From positions 186,001 through 250,000 of the forward strand of contig NZ_FQYP01000001.1 of assembly GCF_900141785.1 (NCBI RefSeq): 64,000 nucleotides of DNA, given 5' to 3'. Both the position numbers and the translations under genes were made by a program. The DNA is from Aquimarina spongiae (GTDB lineage Bacteria; Bacteroidota; Bacteroidia; Flavobacteriales; Flavobacteriaceae). Below, one piece after another: positions 26,607-36,032 of the stretch (the stretch's first letter is position 1; the number at the start of each line of letters is the position of its first letter). The notes beneath the pieces are model-generated. The model searched no databases, was not told the DNA's origin, and worked only from the letters and a program-made list of their open reading frames with translations.

Positions 26607-27503
26607 CTATTTTAGCAAGTACTGATACATAAGTAAAGAGATGGCAGTAATCAATAATACAATCCGCAACAAGTGTTTCAAAAGTCGAAGTTGTTTATCA
26701 GTTTCCGCAGTAAAACTTTTGATAATAAAGAAAATTAACGGGGCAACTATCAAAGCTAATACAGCTACTACTGCCAGACTATTCGAAAACAAATAGGTAT
26801 AGATGTAATAGATAACAGCCGCAATTGGTAAAACCGCTAGTATCCCGATTAGTTTAATGGTTCTCTCTTTTCCCAAGACAATAGGAATGGTTTTGAGTCC
26901 CATATTATGATCTTTATCAACATTCAGGCAATCTTTTAGAATTTCTCGTAGTACTATGATTAGAAAAGCAAATACAGAATAATCAAAAATAATGGAGAAA
27001 ATTACCGTTTGCGATTCTCTGTTTTTCTCGGTAATGGCAGGTAATAGGTCAAAAATACCTATGGCCAGAATGCTTAAGGTGGCTAGTACACCAATAATTA
27101 TATTTTTGACAACCAGAATCTCCTTTAGGTAGGTAGCATACATATAAAAGATCCCCGAAACGATAATAAATAAGACAGCAAATCCAGGCCTTCCAATTAA
27201 ATTAGAAAGATAGAATCCTAGCAAAACTCCTATGACATTAAAAATAATAAATAAGCGATTTCCAAGTTTTTCATTAGTTTTTTCATCATCATTCAAATGG
27301 ATAATCACATTCCCTGCAGCGGCAATCGAAAGAGTAGCTAAAATTAACAGGAAAATACCAAATCCATTAAGTGTAATTGCTATACCAAAGGGTTCAAACA
27401 ATCCATAACGGATACATAATTGGGCTATAGCGATGATCAGGAGATTATCAAACTTTATAATTTTAAGGATGCTTAGCATAATGACAGGTTGATTTGTTGG
27501 CAA
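26607..27503 (-). CDS. UbiA-family prenyltransferase with altered first Asp motif
   Basis: A 298-aa membrane protein with eight or nine transmembrane helices, matching geranylgeranylglycerol-phosphate geranylgeranyltransferase-like UbiA enzymes of flavobacteria. The second Asp-rich motif is intact (REILKDCLNVDKDHNMGLKT, with KTIPIVLG). The first, usually NDxxDxxxD, reads HLNDDEKTN in GNVIIHLNDDEKTN, so the first N and D appear replaced. Activity may therefore be altered. The start could be the ATG at 27503 or the one at 27479 (MLSILKIIKF). The neighbours are maf and a phosphotransferase. Confidence 0.8.
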   Translation of the reverse strand: MPTNQPVIMLSILKIIKFDNLLIIAIAQLCIRYGLFEPFGIAITLNGFGIFLLILATLSIAAAGNVIIHLNDDEKTNEKLGNRLFIIFNVIGVLLGFYLSNLIGRPGFAVLFIIVSGIFYMYATYLKEILVVKNIIIGVLATLSILAIGIFDLLPAITEKNRESQTVIFSIIFDYSVFAFLIIVLREILKDCLNVDKDHNMGLKTIPIVLGKERTIKLIGILAVLPIAAVIYYIYTYLFSNSLAVVAVLALIVAPLIFFIIKSFTAETDKQLRLLKHLLRIVLLITAISLLMYQYLLK

Positions 27504-27564
27504 ATGTAATAATTAAAAGCATTTTTATTTGATAGATTTCATTAGGGATGATTTGACTAGGAGA

Positions 27565-28533
27565 CTATATACTGGATAATACAGAATTCATGATGTTGCG
27601 ATTGTAGTTGTTTACTTTTTGATGTGTTGGCATCCAGCCCAATAGGAAACGAACAAAATCTGTACAGGCAATAGGATACATCTTTCTCCATTCACGCTCC
27701 AATGAGCTGAAATCAAAACCAAAATCATGGGTTTCAAATGATGTCTTCAGTACTGAAAAATAGAAATCCAGTAGCTCATCCTGATAGAATTCGCATTCTG
27801 AACTCGAGAGACAACTTCCTAAAAAATAAGCGATATCCTTTATTCCGCATCCCCCACCCACATACTGAAAGTCTACAGCCGCTACCTTTTTTCCATTTTC
27901 TGAAAAACAAAAATTAGCCAACTTAGCATCGCCATGAACAATAGTTTGATATTGACATTGATTTAATAATTCGTCAATACGATGGGCTTTCGATTTTAAT
28001 TCTTGATGTTCTATTTTTTCGAATTCATCAGGGCGAGTCTGTAGATGCCAATAGGTACCTATTTCCCATAAGCCTTTGGGAGCTTTATTTAGAAAAGTGA
28101 TATGAAAATTTGCCAACCATTGTAAGCATGCTTCTATTTCAGGTAGGGAAAGCTGTGTTTTTCGTAACGGAAAATTAGTGTTCAGATCTTCCAAAATAAT
28201 CCATTGTTGATTTCCTTCAGTATAAGAACCTATCAAGCTAGGAATTTTACAATTCGCATTGCATAATGAGCTCCATTGTTGATACCAATTTGTTTCCACT
28301 TTGTAAGAGTGTATTTTTCTATTGTGCGAGTTTGTGGTGTTCCACCCTCGGGGATGCGTTCCTGATGAGTCTGGTGAGATACACTTTACAACTACGGTAT
28401 TTATCGATGAATTCTTTAGTTGATACCTCGATATCTTACCGTACCCACTCCATAGGCTTTGGATGACTTCTACTTCTTTACATGAGGTAGCTCCCGTGGT
28501 TTCTAATAGATAATCTGTAAAATTGGAATTCAT
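27565..28533 (-). CDS. aminoglycoside/choline-kinase-like phosphotransferase
   Basis: From the ATG at 28533 (MNSNFTDYLLETTG) the protein has 322 residues; an upstream TTG at 28599 abutting rlmH would add 22 residues and is less likely. The kinase-like fold has NTVVVKCISPD with the lysine of the small lobe, the catalytic loop VHGDAKLANFCF, and VAAVDFQYVGGG as the metal-binding Asp. This resembles ecdysteroid-kinase-like phosphotransferases more than drug-resistance enzymes. The substrate is unknown. Confidence 0.8.
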   Translation of the reverse strand: MNSNFTDYLLETTGATSCKEVEVIQSLWSGYGKISRYQLKNSSINTVVVKCISPDSSGTHPRGWNTTNSHNRKIHSYKVETNWYQQWSSLCNANCKIPSLIGSYTEGNQQWIILEDLNTNFPLRKTQLSLPEIEACLQWLANFHITFLNKAPKGLWEIGTYWHLQTRPDEFEKIEHQELKSKAHRIDELLNQCQYQTIVHGDAKLANFCFSENGKKVAAVDFQYVGGGCGIKDIAYFLGSCLSSSECEFYQDELLDFYFSVLKTSFETHDFGFDFSSLEREWRKMYPIACTDFVRFLLGWMPTHQKVNNYNRNIMNSVLSSI

Positions 28534-28599
28534 GAAATTTACAATCGAAAATTGAGTTGAAGTTGCTAGAGTTTGACTGAGATGAGTGCCTTTTATCAA

Positions 28600-29073
28600 T
28601 TATCTATGATGATAAGGTTCGTTTCTTAGAATGGTATACCCTCTATATAGTTGTTCTATAAAAAACAACCGGATCATTTGATGAGAAAACGTCATTTTGG
28701 ATAAGGATAGTTTGGCTTGCGCTCGTTGGTACACCTGCGAACTAAAACCGTAGGGACCCCCGATCACAAAAACCAATCGTTTGATACCACTATTCATATA
28801 TTTCTGTAAAACTTCCGAAAATCCTACAGAATCGTATTGTTTCCCATTTTCATCTAAGACAATAAGCACATCAGCAGTAGTGAGTTTACCCAGAATAAGT
28901 TCGCCTTCTTTTTCCTTTTGTTGTGCTTCACTCAGGTTTTTTGCATTTTTGAGATCAGGAATTATTTCAAAATCAAATTTGATATAATGTGATAACCGCT
29001 TGATATAGTTGTCGATAAGCTGATTCATTTGCTTATCGTCGGTTTTGCCAATCGCCAGTAATTTTATATTCAT
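28600..29073 (-). CDS. rlmH: 23S rRNA (pseudouridine(1915)-N(3))-methyltransferase
   Basis: A 157-aa SPOUT methyltransferase: MNIKLLAIGKTDDKQM, VLDENGKQYDSVGFSE, LVFVIGGPYGFS and SKMTFSHQMIRLFFIEQLYR, ending in RNEPYHHR. RlmH methylates pseudouridine 1915 in helix 69 of the large subunit RNA. Family length and both knot motifs are complete. It is divergent from nadC, with about 50 bases between the starts. Confidence 0.95.
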   Translation of the reverse strand: MNIKLLAIGKTDDKQMNQLIDNYIKRLSHYIKFDFEIIPDLKNAKNLSEAQQKEKEGELILGKLTTADVLIVLDENGKQYDSVGFSEVLQKYMNSGIKRLVFVIGGPYGFSSQVYQRAQAKLSLSKMTFSHQMIRLFFIEQLYRGYTILRNEPYHHR

Positions 29074-29124
29074 AGTTTACAATTAGCGTTTACTTTGCTA
29101 CATTAGCAAAAATAACCATTCAAT

Positions 29125-29982
29125 ATGATTAGCGAAGCGCAGTTTAAAAAAGAAATAGAATTAATCATTGCAAATGCCATTAGAGAAGATGTAGGGGACG
29201 GAGATCATAGTTCATTGGCTTGTATCCCTGAAACCACAATGGGAAAAGCAAAACTGTTGGTTAAAGATGAAGGTATTTTGGCTGGTGTTGAATTTGCAAA
29301 GCAGGTGTTTCAATATGTGGACCCTAATATGGAAATTGATGTTAAAATAGAGGATGGATCCAAAGTGAAATATGGTGATGAAGCTTTTTATGTTTCAGGA
29401 AGTTCACTTTCTATTTTAAAAGCAGAACGGTTAGTATTGAATGCTATGCAACGAATGAGTGCTATTGCGACCAAAACCAATCACTTCGTTGAATTGTTGG
29501 CTGGTACGGGAACCAAAATTTTGGATACCCGAAAAACAACCCCGGGGATACGTGCGTTAGAGAAATGGGCGGTAAAAATTGGAGGAGGAGAAAATCATAG
29601 ATTTGCATTGTACGATATGGTGATGCTGAAAGATAATCATATTGATTTCGCTGGTGGGATCACTCAAGCCATAGAAAAGACAAAGAAATACTTAAAAGAT
29701 CGAGACCTTGATCTTAAAATAATTGTAGAAGCCAGAGATCTGGATGAAATTAAAGAAATTCTACAAACACTAGGAGTGTACAGAATCTTGATCGATAACT
29801 TTAACTATGAGGATACTAGAAAGGCAGTTGAGCTTATTGGAGATACTTGCTTGACCGAGTCTAGTGGAGGGATTAATGAGAATACGGTACGAAAATATGC
29901 CGAGTGCGGGGTAGATTATATAAGTAGTGGAGCGTTAACACACTCTGTATATAATCTGGATCTAAGCCTGAAAGCAATGTAA
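29125..29982 (+). CDS. nadC: nicotinate-nucleotide diphosphorylase (carboxylating)
   Basis: A 285-aa quinolinate phosphoribosyltransferase of de novo NAD synthesis. Conserved blocks include EDVGDGDHSS near the start, LDTRKTTPGIRALEKWAV, GGGENHRFALYDMVMLKDNH, and the late ILIDNFNYED and ESSGGINENTVRKYA. The next gene starts three bases after its stop. A near-consensus -7 box (TTACTTTG at about 29090) lies upstream. Confidence 0.95.
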   Translation: MISEAQFKKEIELIIANAIREDVGDGDHSSLACIPETTMGKAKLLVKDEGILAGVEFAKQVFQYVDPNMEIDVKIEDGSKVKYGDEAFYVSGSSLSILKAERLVLNAMQRMSAIATKTNHFVELLAGTGTKILDTRKTTPGIRALEKWAVKIGGGENHRFALYDMVMLKDNHIDFAGGITQAIEKTKKYLKDRDLDLKIIVEARDLDEIKEILQTLGVYRILIDNFNYEDTRKAVELIGDTCLTESSGGINENTVRKYAECGVDYISSGALTHSVYNLDLSLKAM

Positions 29983-29985
29983 TAT

Positions 29986-30903
29986 ATGTCGAAGAAAATT
30001 GAAGATAAGCTTAATAAAATCCCTATTGTTAATTTGTTGGTTAAAATAGGGAAGAAGCTAGTTCTTCCTGGATTTCAGGGATTATCGGTATATGATTTAG
30101 TAGAGATTTATGTTACCGGTATCATCAAAGGAACTTTCTCAGCCCGAGCAGGAGCAATATCATGGAGTTTCTTTTTATCCTTATTTCCTTTTTTGCTGTT
30201 TCTTCTGAACCTTATTCCATATTTACCAATCAATCAGGAAAACTTCTTTGAGTTCATCAATGGGGCACTACCCAAACAATCCTCTGCATTTTTTAAAACC
30301 ATTTTTGAAGATATAGCCTCAAATCCAAGAGGGGGATTATTGTCCACCGTTTTTTTGTTATCTATTTTTTTGATGACCAACGGAATAAATGCGGTGTTTT
30401 CTGGGTTTGAATATTCGTATCATGTAACGCTCAATAGAAATTTTATAAGGCAATATGTAGTAGCCTTGGGTGTGTCTATAATTGTGGCATCGTTATTGTT
30501 AATTACCGTTATAGGTACGATTTATTTTACCTATTTAGTGGATAATCTCAATAAAATAGGGATGGTAAATGATACAGTTTTTTGGCTTACAGTAGGGCGA
30601 TATGCGTTATTTGTTTTCATGATATTTGTAATCATTGCTACATTATTTTATTTTGGCACCTCAGAAGGGAAACAAAATAAGTTCTTTTCACCGGGAGCTT
30701 TTATGACCACTTTTTTAATTATAGTAACAACCTATTTATTTGGAATATACATCGACAATTTTTCAAATTATAATCAGTTGTACGGCTCCATTGGAGCAAT
30801 GCTGATTTTGATGATTTATATCTGGCTCAATGCAAACCTGCTATTATTGGGCTTCGAATTGAATGCATCATTGATTCAGCTTAGAAAGAATTTTGAACCG
30901 TAA
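29986..30903 (+). CDS. YihY/BrkB family membrane protein
   Basis: A 305-aa inner-membrane protein with about six transmembrane segments. The conserved YihY features are ARAGAISWSFFLSLFPFLLF, a glycine/aromatic central helix, and the C-terminal YGSIGAMLILMIYIWLNANL. The original link with ribonuclease BN was withdrawn, and the function is unknown. The three-base gap from nadC points to translational coupling. Confidence 0.9.
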   Translation: MSKKIEDKLNKIPIVNLLVKIGKKLVLPGFQGLSVYDLVEIYVTGIIKGTFSARAGAISWSFFLSLFPFLLFLLNLIPYLPINQENFFEFINGALPKQSSAFFKTIFEDIASNPRGGLLSTVFLLSIFLMTNGINAVFSGFEYSYHVTLNRNFIRQYVVALGVSIIVASLLLITVIGTIYFTYLVDNLNKIGMVNDTVFWLTVGRYALFVFMIFVIIATLFYFGTSEGKQNKFFSPGAFMTTFLIIVTTYLFGIYIDNFSNYNQLYGSIGAMLILMIYIWLNANLLLLGFELNASLIQLRKNFEP

Positions 30904-30939
30904 ATATTTATAACTAACACAAACATTCAAATTAACAAA

Positions 30940-31503
30940 ATGAAAAGATTAAGTTTATTATTTTTTGCCCTTATCCTTGTTGTATCTGCTCAAGCGCAAA
31001 TTAAAATTGGAGCAGCTACATTACCACAAACAGTAACCTTTAATAGCGAAAGCCTTGTGTTTAATGGTGGGGGATTAAGAGAGAAGTTTTTTATTGATAT
31101 ATATGCAGGAGGCCTGTATCTCAAGAAAAAAAGCGATAAGGCAAGTACTATAGCACAGGCAGATGAGACTATGGCTATAAAATTACATATCGTTTCTGGG
31201 TTAATGTCTAGAAGTAAAATGGAAGGAGCGCTTAGAGATGGTTTTGATAAATCAACAAATGGGAATATTGTTCCAATAAAAGATAAAATCGAAAAATTTA
31301 TTGGCTTTATCAAAGAAGAGATAGAAAAAGGACAAATCTATGATATTGTCTACGAAAAAGGAAAAGGTAGTGTGATCTATAAAGACGGAGTTGAAAAAGG
31401 ATACGTTGAAGGTCTTGACTTTAAAAAAGCATTATTTAATATCTGGTTAGGATCAAATCCAGCTGACAAAGGTCTTAAAAAAGAAATGCTAGGTGACTAC
31501 TAA
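30940..31503 (+). CDS. exported chalcone-isomerase-like protein (copy 1 of 3)
   Basis: A 187-aa protein with signal peptide MKRLSLLFFALILVVSAQAQ and a chalcone_isomerase-like (CHI-related) domain: LVFNGGGLREKFFIDIYAGG, ADETMAIKLHIVSG, and the tail FKKALFNIWLGSNPADKGLKK. Bacterial members of this family are exported and are thought to bind hydrophobic ligands rather than flavonoids. Two paralogues follow at 31652 and 32864 with the same layout. It is 36 bases downstream of YihY. Confidence 0.85.
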   Translation: MKRLSLLFFALILVVSAQAQIKIGAATLPQTVTFNSESLVFNGGGLREKFFIDIYAGGLYLKKKSDKASTIAQADETMAIKLHIVSGLMSRSKMEGALRDGFDKSTNGNIVPIKDKIEKFIGFIKEEIEKGQIYDIVYEKGKGSVIYKDGVEKGYVEGLDFKKALFNIWLGSNPADKGLKKEMLGDY

Positions 31504-31585
31504 TCAAAAGAATATAATCGTATTTTTGTACACTTGACAACGTAAACATTTTTTTAGATAAATGCTATGCTTGCATAATATTTAT

Positions 31586-31593
31586 TATATTTG
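31586..31593 (+). promoter_or_regulatory. putative -7 element before chalcone-isomerase-like copy 2
   Basis: TATATTTG matches TAnnTTTG exactly, 58 bases before the start of the 31652 gene. The nearest upstream TTG (31571) is closer than the usual spacing, so this is a weak prediction. It suggests separate transcription from copy 1. Confidence 0.3.
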
Positions 31594-31651
31594 AAAGGCG
31601 AGAAAACAAATCTTAAGTATTAATCCACCCCCAAATAAACCTTAATTTATA

Positions 31652-32221
31652 ATGAAAAAAGTTACTTTTTTAATGCTTGTTGCATTGATCTCAATGGCTT
31701 CTGCAAGTGCTCAAATTCGTGTTGGAAACAAGGCGATACTACCTTATGAGCAGACTTTTGCAGAAACAGAATTGAAATTGAATGGAGCAGGTTTGCGAGA
31801 AATGCTATGGATTGATTTGTATGCAGGAGGTCTATACCTGCAAGGTACGAGTAAGGATCCAAGAAAGATTCTGGATGCAGATGAAACTATGGCGATTAAA
31901 CTCAACATTGTTTCTGGCTTTGTGACCCAAAAGAAAATGATTAAAGCCGTTAGAGACGGTTTTCAGAAAGCTACTTTTGGTAATACTAAGGCTCTTGATG
32001 AAAGAATTAATAAATTTATTAAGTTCTTTTCTGAGCCTATCGTTAAGAATGACATCTTCGACCTTGTATATATAAAAGGAGTTGGTGTTAAAGCCTACAA
32101 AAATGATAAGGAACTTGGAGTGATCGAAGGAAGAGATTTTAAATATGCTTTATTTAAAATTTGGCTGGGTGATGAACCAGCAAGCGAAGCTTTGAAAAAA
32201 GGAATGCTTGGATTGCAGTAA
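31652..32221 (+). CDS. exported chalcone-isomerase-like protein (copy 2 of 3)
   Basis: A 189-aa paralogue of the 30940 gene, with signal peptide MKKVTFLMLVALISMASASAQ. The same core blocks are seen: LKLNGAGLREMLWIDLYAGG, DADETMAIKLNIVSGF, and GRDFKYALFKIWLGDEPA. The C-terminal block is nearly identical to that of copy 3 (GRDFKYALFKIWLG in both), so copies 2 and 3 are closer to each other than to copy 1. A hairpin terminator follows. Confidence 0.85.
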   Translation: MKKVTFLMLVALISMASASAQIRVGNKAILPYEQTFAETELKLNGAGLREMLWIDLYAGGLYLQGTSKDPRKILDADETMAIKLNIVSGFVTQKKMIKAVRDGFQKATFGNTKALDERINKFIKFFSEPIVKNDIFDLVYIKGVGVKAYKNDKELGVIEGRDFKYALFKIWLGDEPASEALKKGMLGLQ

Positions 32222-32251
32222 ATCATTATGCGAATCTAAGCTGAAAAATAT

Positions 32252-32285
32252 AAAACCATCTGCTTATGTTAGTAGATGGTTTTGT
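32252..32285 (+). terminator. intrinsic terminator after chalcone-isomerase-like copy 2
   Basis: AAAACCATCTGCT pairs with AGTAGATGGTTTT through a 13-bp stem (one G-T pair) and a six-base loop, followed by T-rich sequence. Confidence 0.7.
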
Positions 32286-32320
32286 TTTCATATTTATCAA
32301 AACAAAAATACATAAACAAG

Positions 32321-32749
32321 ATGAAGATTTTTTTTAGACTTTTTGCACTATTGATGATGGTGTCAGCAACAGTAAACGCACAGGAAGAAATTATTGGAAA
32401 ATGGAAAACCATTGATGATAATACCGGAGAAGCAAGATCGATTGTTGAGATTTATAAAAAGGGAGATAAAATTTATGGTAAGATTCAACAAATATTGAAC
32501 GAAGCCGATAGAGGAAATCTTTGCGAAGAGTGTAAAGGAAGTGATCACAATAAACCTATTGAAGGAATGGTGATCATCAAAGGTCTTGAGAAAGATGGAG
32601 ATGGATATGAAGACGGTACCATCCTCGATCCCGAAAATGGGAAAGTCTATCGATGTAAAATATGGGTCGATAAAGACAATCCTAAAGTGCTCAATGTAAG
32701 AGGGTATATTGCATTTTTATATCGTACCCAACAATGGATTAAGGCGTAA
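32321..32749 (+). CDS. exported DUF2147 protein
   Basis: A 142-aa protein starting at the ATG 32321 (MKIFFRLFALLMMVSATVNAQ is the signal peptide; an upstream start at 32276 lies inside the preceding terminator and would mask it). The DUF2147 core is visible: IIGKWKTIDDNTGEARS, then YGKIQQIL, a CEECKGSDHNKPIEG segment, and WVDKDNPKVLNVRGYIAFLY. DUF2147 proteins are periplasmic lipocalin-like folds with unknown ligand. It is inserted between the second and third chalcone-isomerase-like genes. Confidence 0.85.
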   Translation: MKIFFRLFALLMMVSATVNAQEEIIGKWKTIDDNTGEARSIVEIYKKGDKIYGKIQQILNEADRGNLCEECKGSDHNKPIEGMVIIKGLEKDGDGYEDGTILDPENGKVYRCKIWVDKDNPKVLNVRGYIAFLYRTQQWIKA

Positions 32750-32863
32750 ATTTCCCCAATATTTTTTTTATACGAAATTGTTTTTTTTAAAATTTTAACA
32801 TTTTCCGTGTTAGTTTTTAGAAGTTTAAGTAACTAAACGAGGGTAATCTTTAAAACAAAGACC

Positions 32864-33430
32864 ATGAATAAAACAATTACCCTAGTTTTTATACTTATGC
32901 TTTCTGTCACATCATTTGGGCAGATAAGAATTGATGATATCGTTGTTCCTGAGAAATTAACTTTTGGAGAAGAAGAGTTGACTTTTAACGGAGGAGCAAT
33001 GCGTAAAGTACTTTCATTCAAGACATATTCTGGAGCGTTATATACCAAGCAAAAATATAACGAAGACAAAAAAGTATTGGATTCTGATGAAACCATGGCT
33101 ATTCGTTTGAATATCGCTTCCAAGAAGGTAACCAACGAAAGAATGATCAAAGTGTTCAGAAAAGGATTTGATGATGCGATGTACGGAAACACACAAAGCT
33201 TGGATGCAAGAATTGAAGATTTCTTGAAGTTATTTGATTCTCCAATGGAAATCAATGACTATTATGACTTAGTGTACTTAAAAGGACAAGGAATCAAAAC
33301 GTTTAAGAACGGTAAAGAACTTGGATTCATTAAAGGAAGAGATTTTAAATATGCTTTATTCAAAATATGGCTAGGACATGAACCTGCTTGTCAAATTATC
33401 AAAGGAGGAATGTTAGGCATTAGCAAATAA
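32864..33430 (+). CDS. exported chalcone-isomerase-like protein (copy 3 of 3)
   Basis: A 188-aa paralogue with signal peptide MNKTITLVFILMLSVTSFGQ. Family blocks are LTFNGGAMRKVLSFKTYSGA, DSDETMAIRLNIASKK, IEDFLKLFDSPMEINDYYDL and GRDFKYALFKIWLGHEPACQ. The three copies share one length, one signal-peptide style and one spacing of motifs. A strong terminator follows at 33454. Confidence 0.85.
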   Translation: MNKTITLVFILMLSVTSFGQIRIDDIVVPEKLTFGEEELTFNGGAMRKVLSFKTYSGALYTKQKYNEDKKVLDSDETMAIRLNIASKKVTNERMIKVFRKGFDDAMYGNTQSLDARIEDFLKLFDSPMEINDYYDLVYLKGQGIKTFKNGKELGFIKGRDFKYALFKIWLGHEPACQIIKGGMLGISK

Positions 33431-33453
33431 AGAATTTCTACATATAACAAGAT

Positions 33454-33492
33454 AAAAGCCTGAAGCATTGACCAAGCTTCAGGCTTTTTTTA
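33454..33492 (+). terminator. intrinsic terminator after chalcone-isomerase-like copy 3
   Basis: AAAAGCCTGAAGC pairs with GCTTCAGGCTTTT around a nine-base loop and is followed by a T run. Confidence 0.8.
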
Positions 33493-33570
33493 TTCTATAA
33501 GTTTATCGACATACTATCGTTTAAACTTGTATTTTTGTGACAATAGTTCACTTTTCAGTATTTTAATTTC

Positions 33571-36027
33571 TTGACAACGCCCTATTTCATAGATGTAATA
33601 TTACCCATTCCGCTTCATAAGGAATTTACGTATCGTATTTCAGAAACCGAAGCAAACTTTATCCAACCAGGAATGCGAGTGGCAGTGCAATTTGGGAAAA
33701 CCAAAGTATATGCAGCTATTGTCACCAATGTACATCAAACTCCTCCAGAAGTATATGAAGCCAAAGAAATCGAACATATTTTGGATGAGATCCCCATTGT
33801 TACTCAAAAGCAATTAGCGCTTTGGACGTGGATGGCAGAATACTATTTATGTAGTAAGGGAGAAGTAATGCGCGCGGCCTTACCTGGGGCTTTTTTGTTA
33901 GAGAGCGAAACGATCATCAATAAAAAGGAATTAACTATTGATGAATCTGATCTAAAAGATGATGAATTTTTGCTGTATGAAGCACTGCATTATCAAAGTG
34001 TACTAAGGATACAGGAAATTATTGATATCCTAGGAAAGAAAAATGTACTCCCGGTCATCAAAAGTTTGATAGAAAAAGGAGCAATTACTGTTCAGGAGGA
34101 GATTTATGAGCAATACAAACCCAAGTTAGTACGTTGTGTGCAATTGCATCAACAATATAGAGATGAGGATAATTTGAGAGCGTTATTGGATCAAATGAAC
34201 CGGGCTCCAAAGCAAAAAGCAGTGGTGATGCACTTATTTACGTTGCAAGCGAAGAGCGAAGATCCAGTTAAGGTAAACGAACTTGTAAAAGCTTCAAATA
34301 CTTCTTCTGCTGTGATCAAAGCGTTGGTAGATAAGCAAGTGCTTGAGGTGTATCAATTACAAACCGATCGAGTGCAATATCATTCGGATAGTGTAGAAGA
34401 TGCCAAACAATTGAATCCGTATCAGCAAAAAGCTTTAGACGAAATTGAACATTCTTTTACCGACAAAGAAGTATGTATGTTGCATGGGGTGACTTCTTCT
34501 GGGAAAACCGAAATTTATGTACAACTGATTCAAAAAGTTATACAGCAAGGAAAGCAAGTATTGTATCTACTACCAGAGATTGCTTTAACCACGCAGTTGA
34601 TTAGTAGATTACAACAGTACTTTGGAGAGCAGCTCACAGTATACCATTCAAAGTACTCGGTTAATGAAAGAGTAGAGGCCTGGAATAACATTCGAGACAA
34701 TAAGTCAAAGGCACAAATAATTATTGGAGCCAGATCGGCAATTTTCCTTCCTTTTCAGGATTTGGGCTTGATTATCGTTGATGAAGAACATGAAAGTACA
34801 TTCAAACAATATGATCCGGCACCGAGATATCACGCCAGGGATACTGCCATTGTAATCGCAAAAATGTTTGGCGCAAAAGTACTATTAGGGTCTGCAACAC
34901 CAGCCTTGGAGACCTATTACAATGCAAAACAAGGAAAATACGCCTTGGTAGAGCTTACAAGAAGACATGGGAACGTTTTAATGCCAGAGATTAATTTGGT
35001 AGACCTCAAAACCAAGTATAAAAGAAAGGAAATGACGGGGCATTTTAGCGATGTGCTTTTAGAAAATATTCAGGAGGCGCTGAAGGAAGGAGAGCAAGTG
35101 ATATTGTTTCAGAACCGAAGAGGGTATTCTCCAGTAGTGGAATGCAATACTTGTGGGCACTCTCCGCAATGTCCAAATTGTGATGTGAGTCTTACGTATC
35201 ATAATTATAAAAACCAGCTTAGGTGTCATTATTGTGGATATCATATGGCGATGCAGCAGCAATGCATGTCATGTTCTAGTACAGACTTGTCTACTAAAGG
35301 TTTTGGAACAGAGCAAATAGAAAAAGAACTAGTAGACCTTTTTCCCGATCATGTGATCGCCAGAATGGATCAGGATACTACAAGAGGAAAGCATGGATAC
35401 GAAAAGATCATCAATAGATTCGAGCAAGGAGAGGTTCATATTTTGGTAGGAACTCAAATGCTTTCTAAAGGCTTAGACTTTAGGAATGTAACCCTCGTGG
35501 GTATTATGAATGCTGATAACTTGCTCAATTTCCCTGATTTTAGAGCTCACGAACGAAGTTTTCAATTGATACAACAGGTGTCGGGTCGGGCTGGTAGAAC
35601 CGAAAAGAGAGGAAAAGTATTAGTACAAACCTATAATCCCTTTCATCAAATTCTTCAGCAGGTTTCGGTTAATGATTATTCAGGGATGTTTAAGGATCAA
35701 ATAGAAGAACGACATCAATATAAATATCCTCCGTTTTTTAGGTTGATTAAGATCACTATAAAGCATAAAGATTATAACAAAGTAAATAATGCTGCCGGGT
35801 GGTTGGCTAAATCTCTAAGGAATGTTTTTAAAGACAATGTGCTGGGACCAGAGTTCCCACCTATAGCCAGAATACGCAATCAATATCATAAAAATATCCT
35901 GATCAAAATCCCACAAGGGCAGTCACTATCTAAAACCAAAGCAGTGATCAAAAAAATAAATACCACGTTCAGCAGTATTAAAGACTTTTCTGGAGTTCGG
36001 GTAATTTATAATGTAGATAATCAATAG
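33571..36027 (+). CDS. priA: primosomal protein N' (replication restart helicase)
   Basis: An 818-aa helicase. The N-terminal DNA-binding domain begins YFIDVILPIPLHKEFTYRIS. Walker A is HGVTSSGKTEIYVQL, Walker B is IIVDEEHESTFKQ. The zinc-binding cysteine cluster is CNTCGHSPQCPNCDVS followed by CHYCGY and CMSCSS, and the late motifs are VGTQMLSKGLDF and QVSGRAGRTEKRG. PriA restarts stalled replication forks. The frame starts with TTG (33571), which gives the standard N-terminus; no ATG lies nearby. Confidence 0.95.
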   Translation: MTTPYFIDVILPIPLHKEFTYRISETEANFIQPGMRVAVQFGKTKVYAAIVTNVHQTPPEVYEAKEIEHILDEIPIVTQKQLALWTWMAEYYLCSKGEVMRAALPGAFLLESETIINKKELTIDESDLKDDEFLLYEALHYQSVLRIQEIIDILGKKNVLPVIKSLIEKGAITVQEEIYEQYKPKLVRCVQLHQQYRDEDNLRALLDQMNRAPKQKAVVMHLFTLQAKSEDPVKVNELVKASNTSSAVIKALVDKQVLEVYQLQTDRVQYHSDSVEDAKQLNPYQQKALDEIEHSFTDKEVCMLHGVTSSGKTEIYVQLIQKVIQQGKQVLYLLPEIALTTQLISRLQQYFGEQLTVYHSKYSVNERVEAWNNIRDNKSKAQIIIGARSAIFLPFQDLGLIIVDEEHESTFKQYDPAPRYHARDTAIVIAKMFGAKVLLGSATPALETYYNAKQGKYALVELTRRHGNVLMPEINLVDLKTKYKRKEMTGHFSDVLLENIQEALKEGEQVILFQNRRGYSPVVECNTCGHSPQCPNCDVSLTYHNYKNQLRCHYCGYHMAMQQQCMSCSSTDLSTKGFGTEQIEKELVDLFPDHVIARMDQDTTRGKHGYEKIINRFEQGEVHILVGTQMLSKGLDFRNVTLVGIMNADNLLNFPDFRAHERSFQLIQQVSGRAGRTEKRGKVLVQTYNPFHQILQQVSVNDYSGMFKDQIEERHQYKYPPFFRLIKITIKHKDYNKVNNAAGWLAKSLRNVFKDNVLGPEFPPIARIRNQYHKNILIKIPQGQSLSKTKAVIKKINTTFSSIKDFSGVRVIYNVDNQ

Positions 36028-36032
36028 GGGTA

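Noticed and set aside
30940..33430. True plant-type chalcone isomerases
   Set aside because: The proteins share the fold signature only; they have signal peptides and no flavonoid pathway is nearby, so the enzymatic name is not used.
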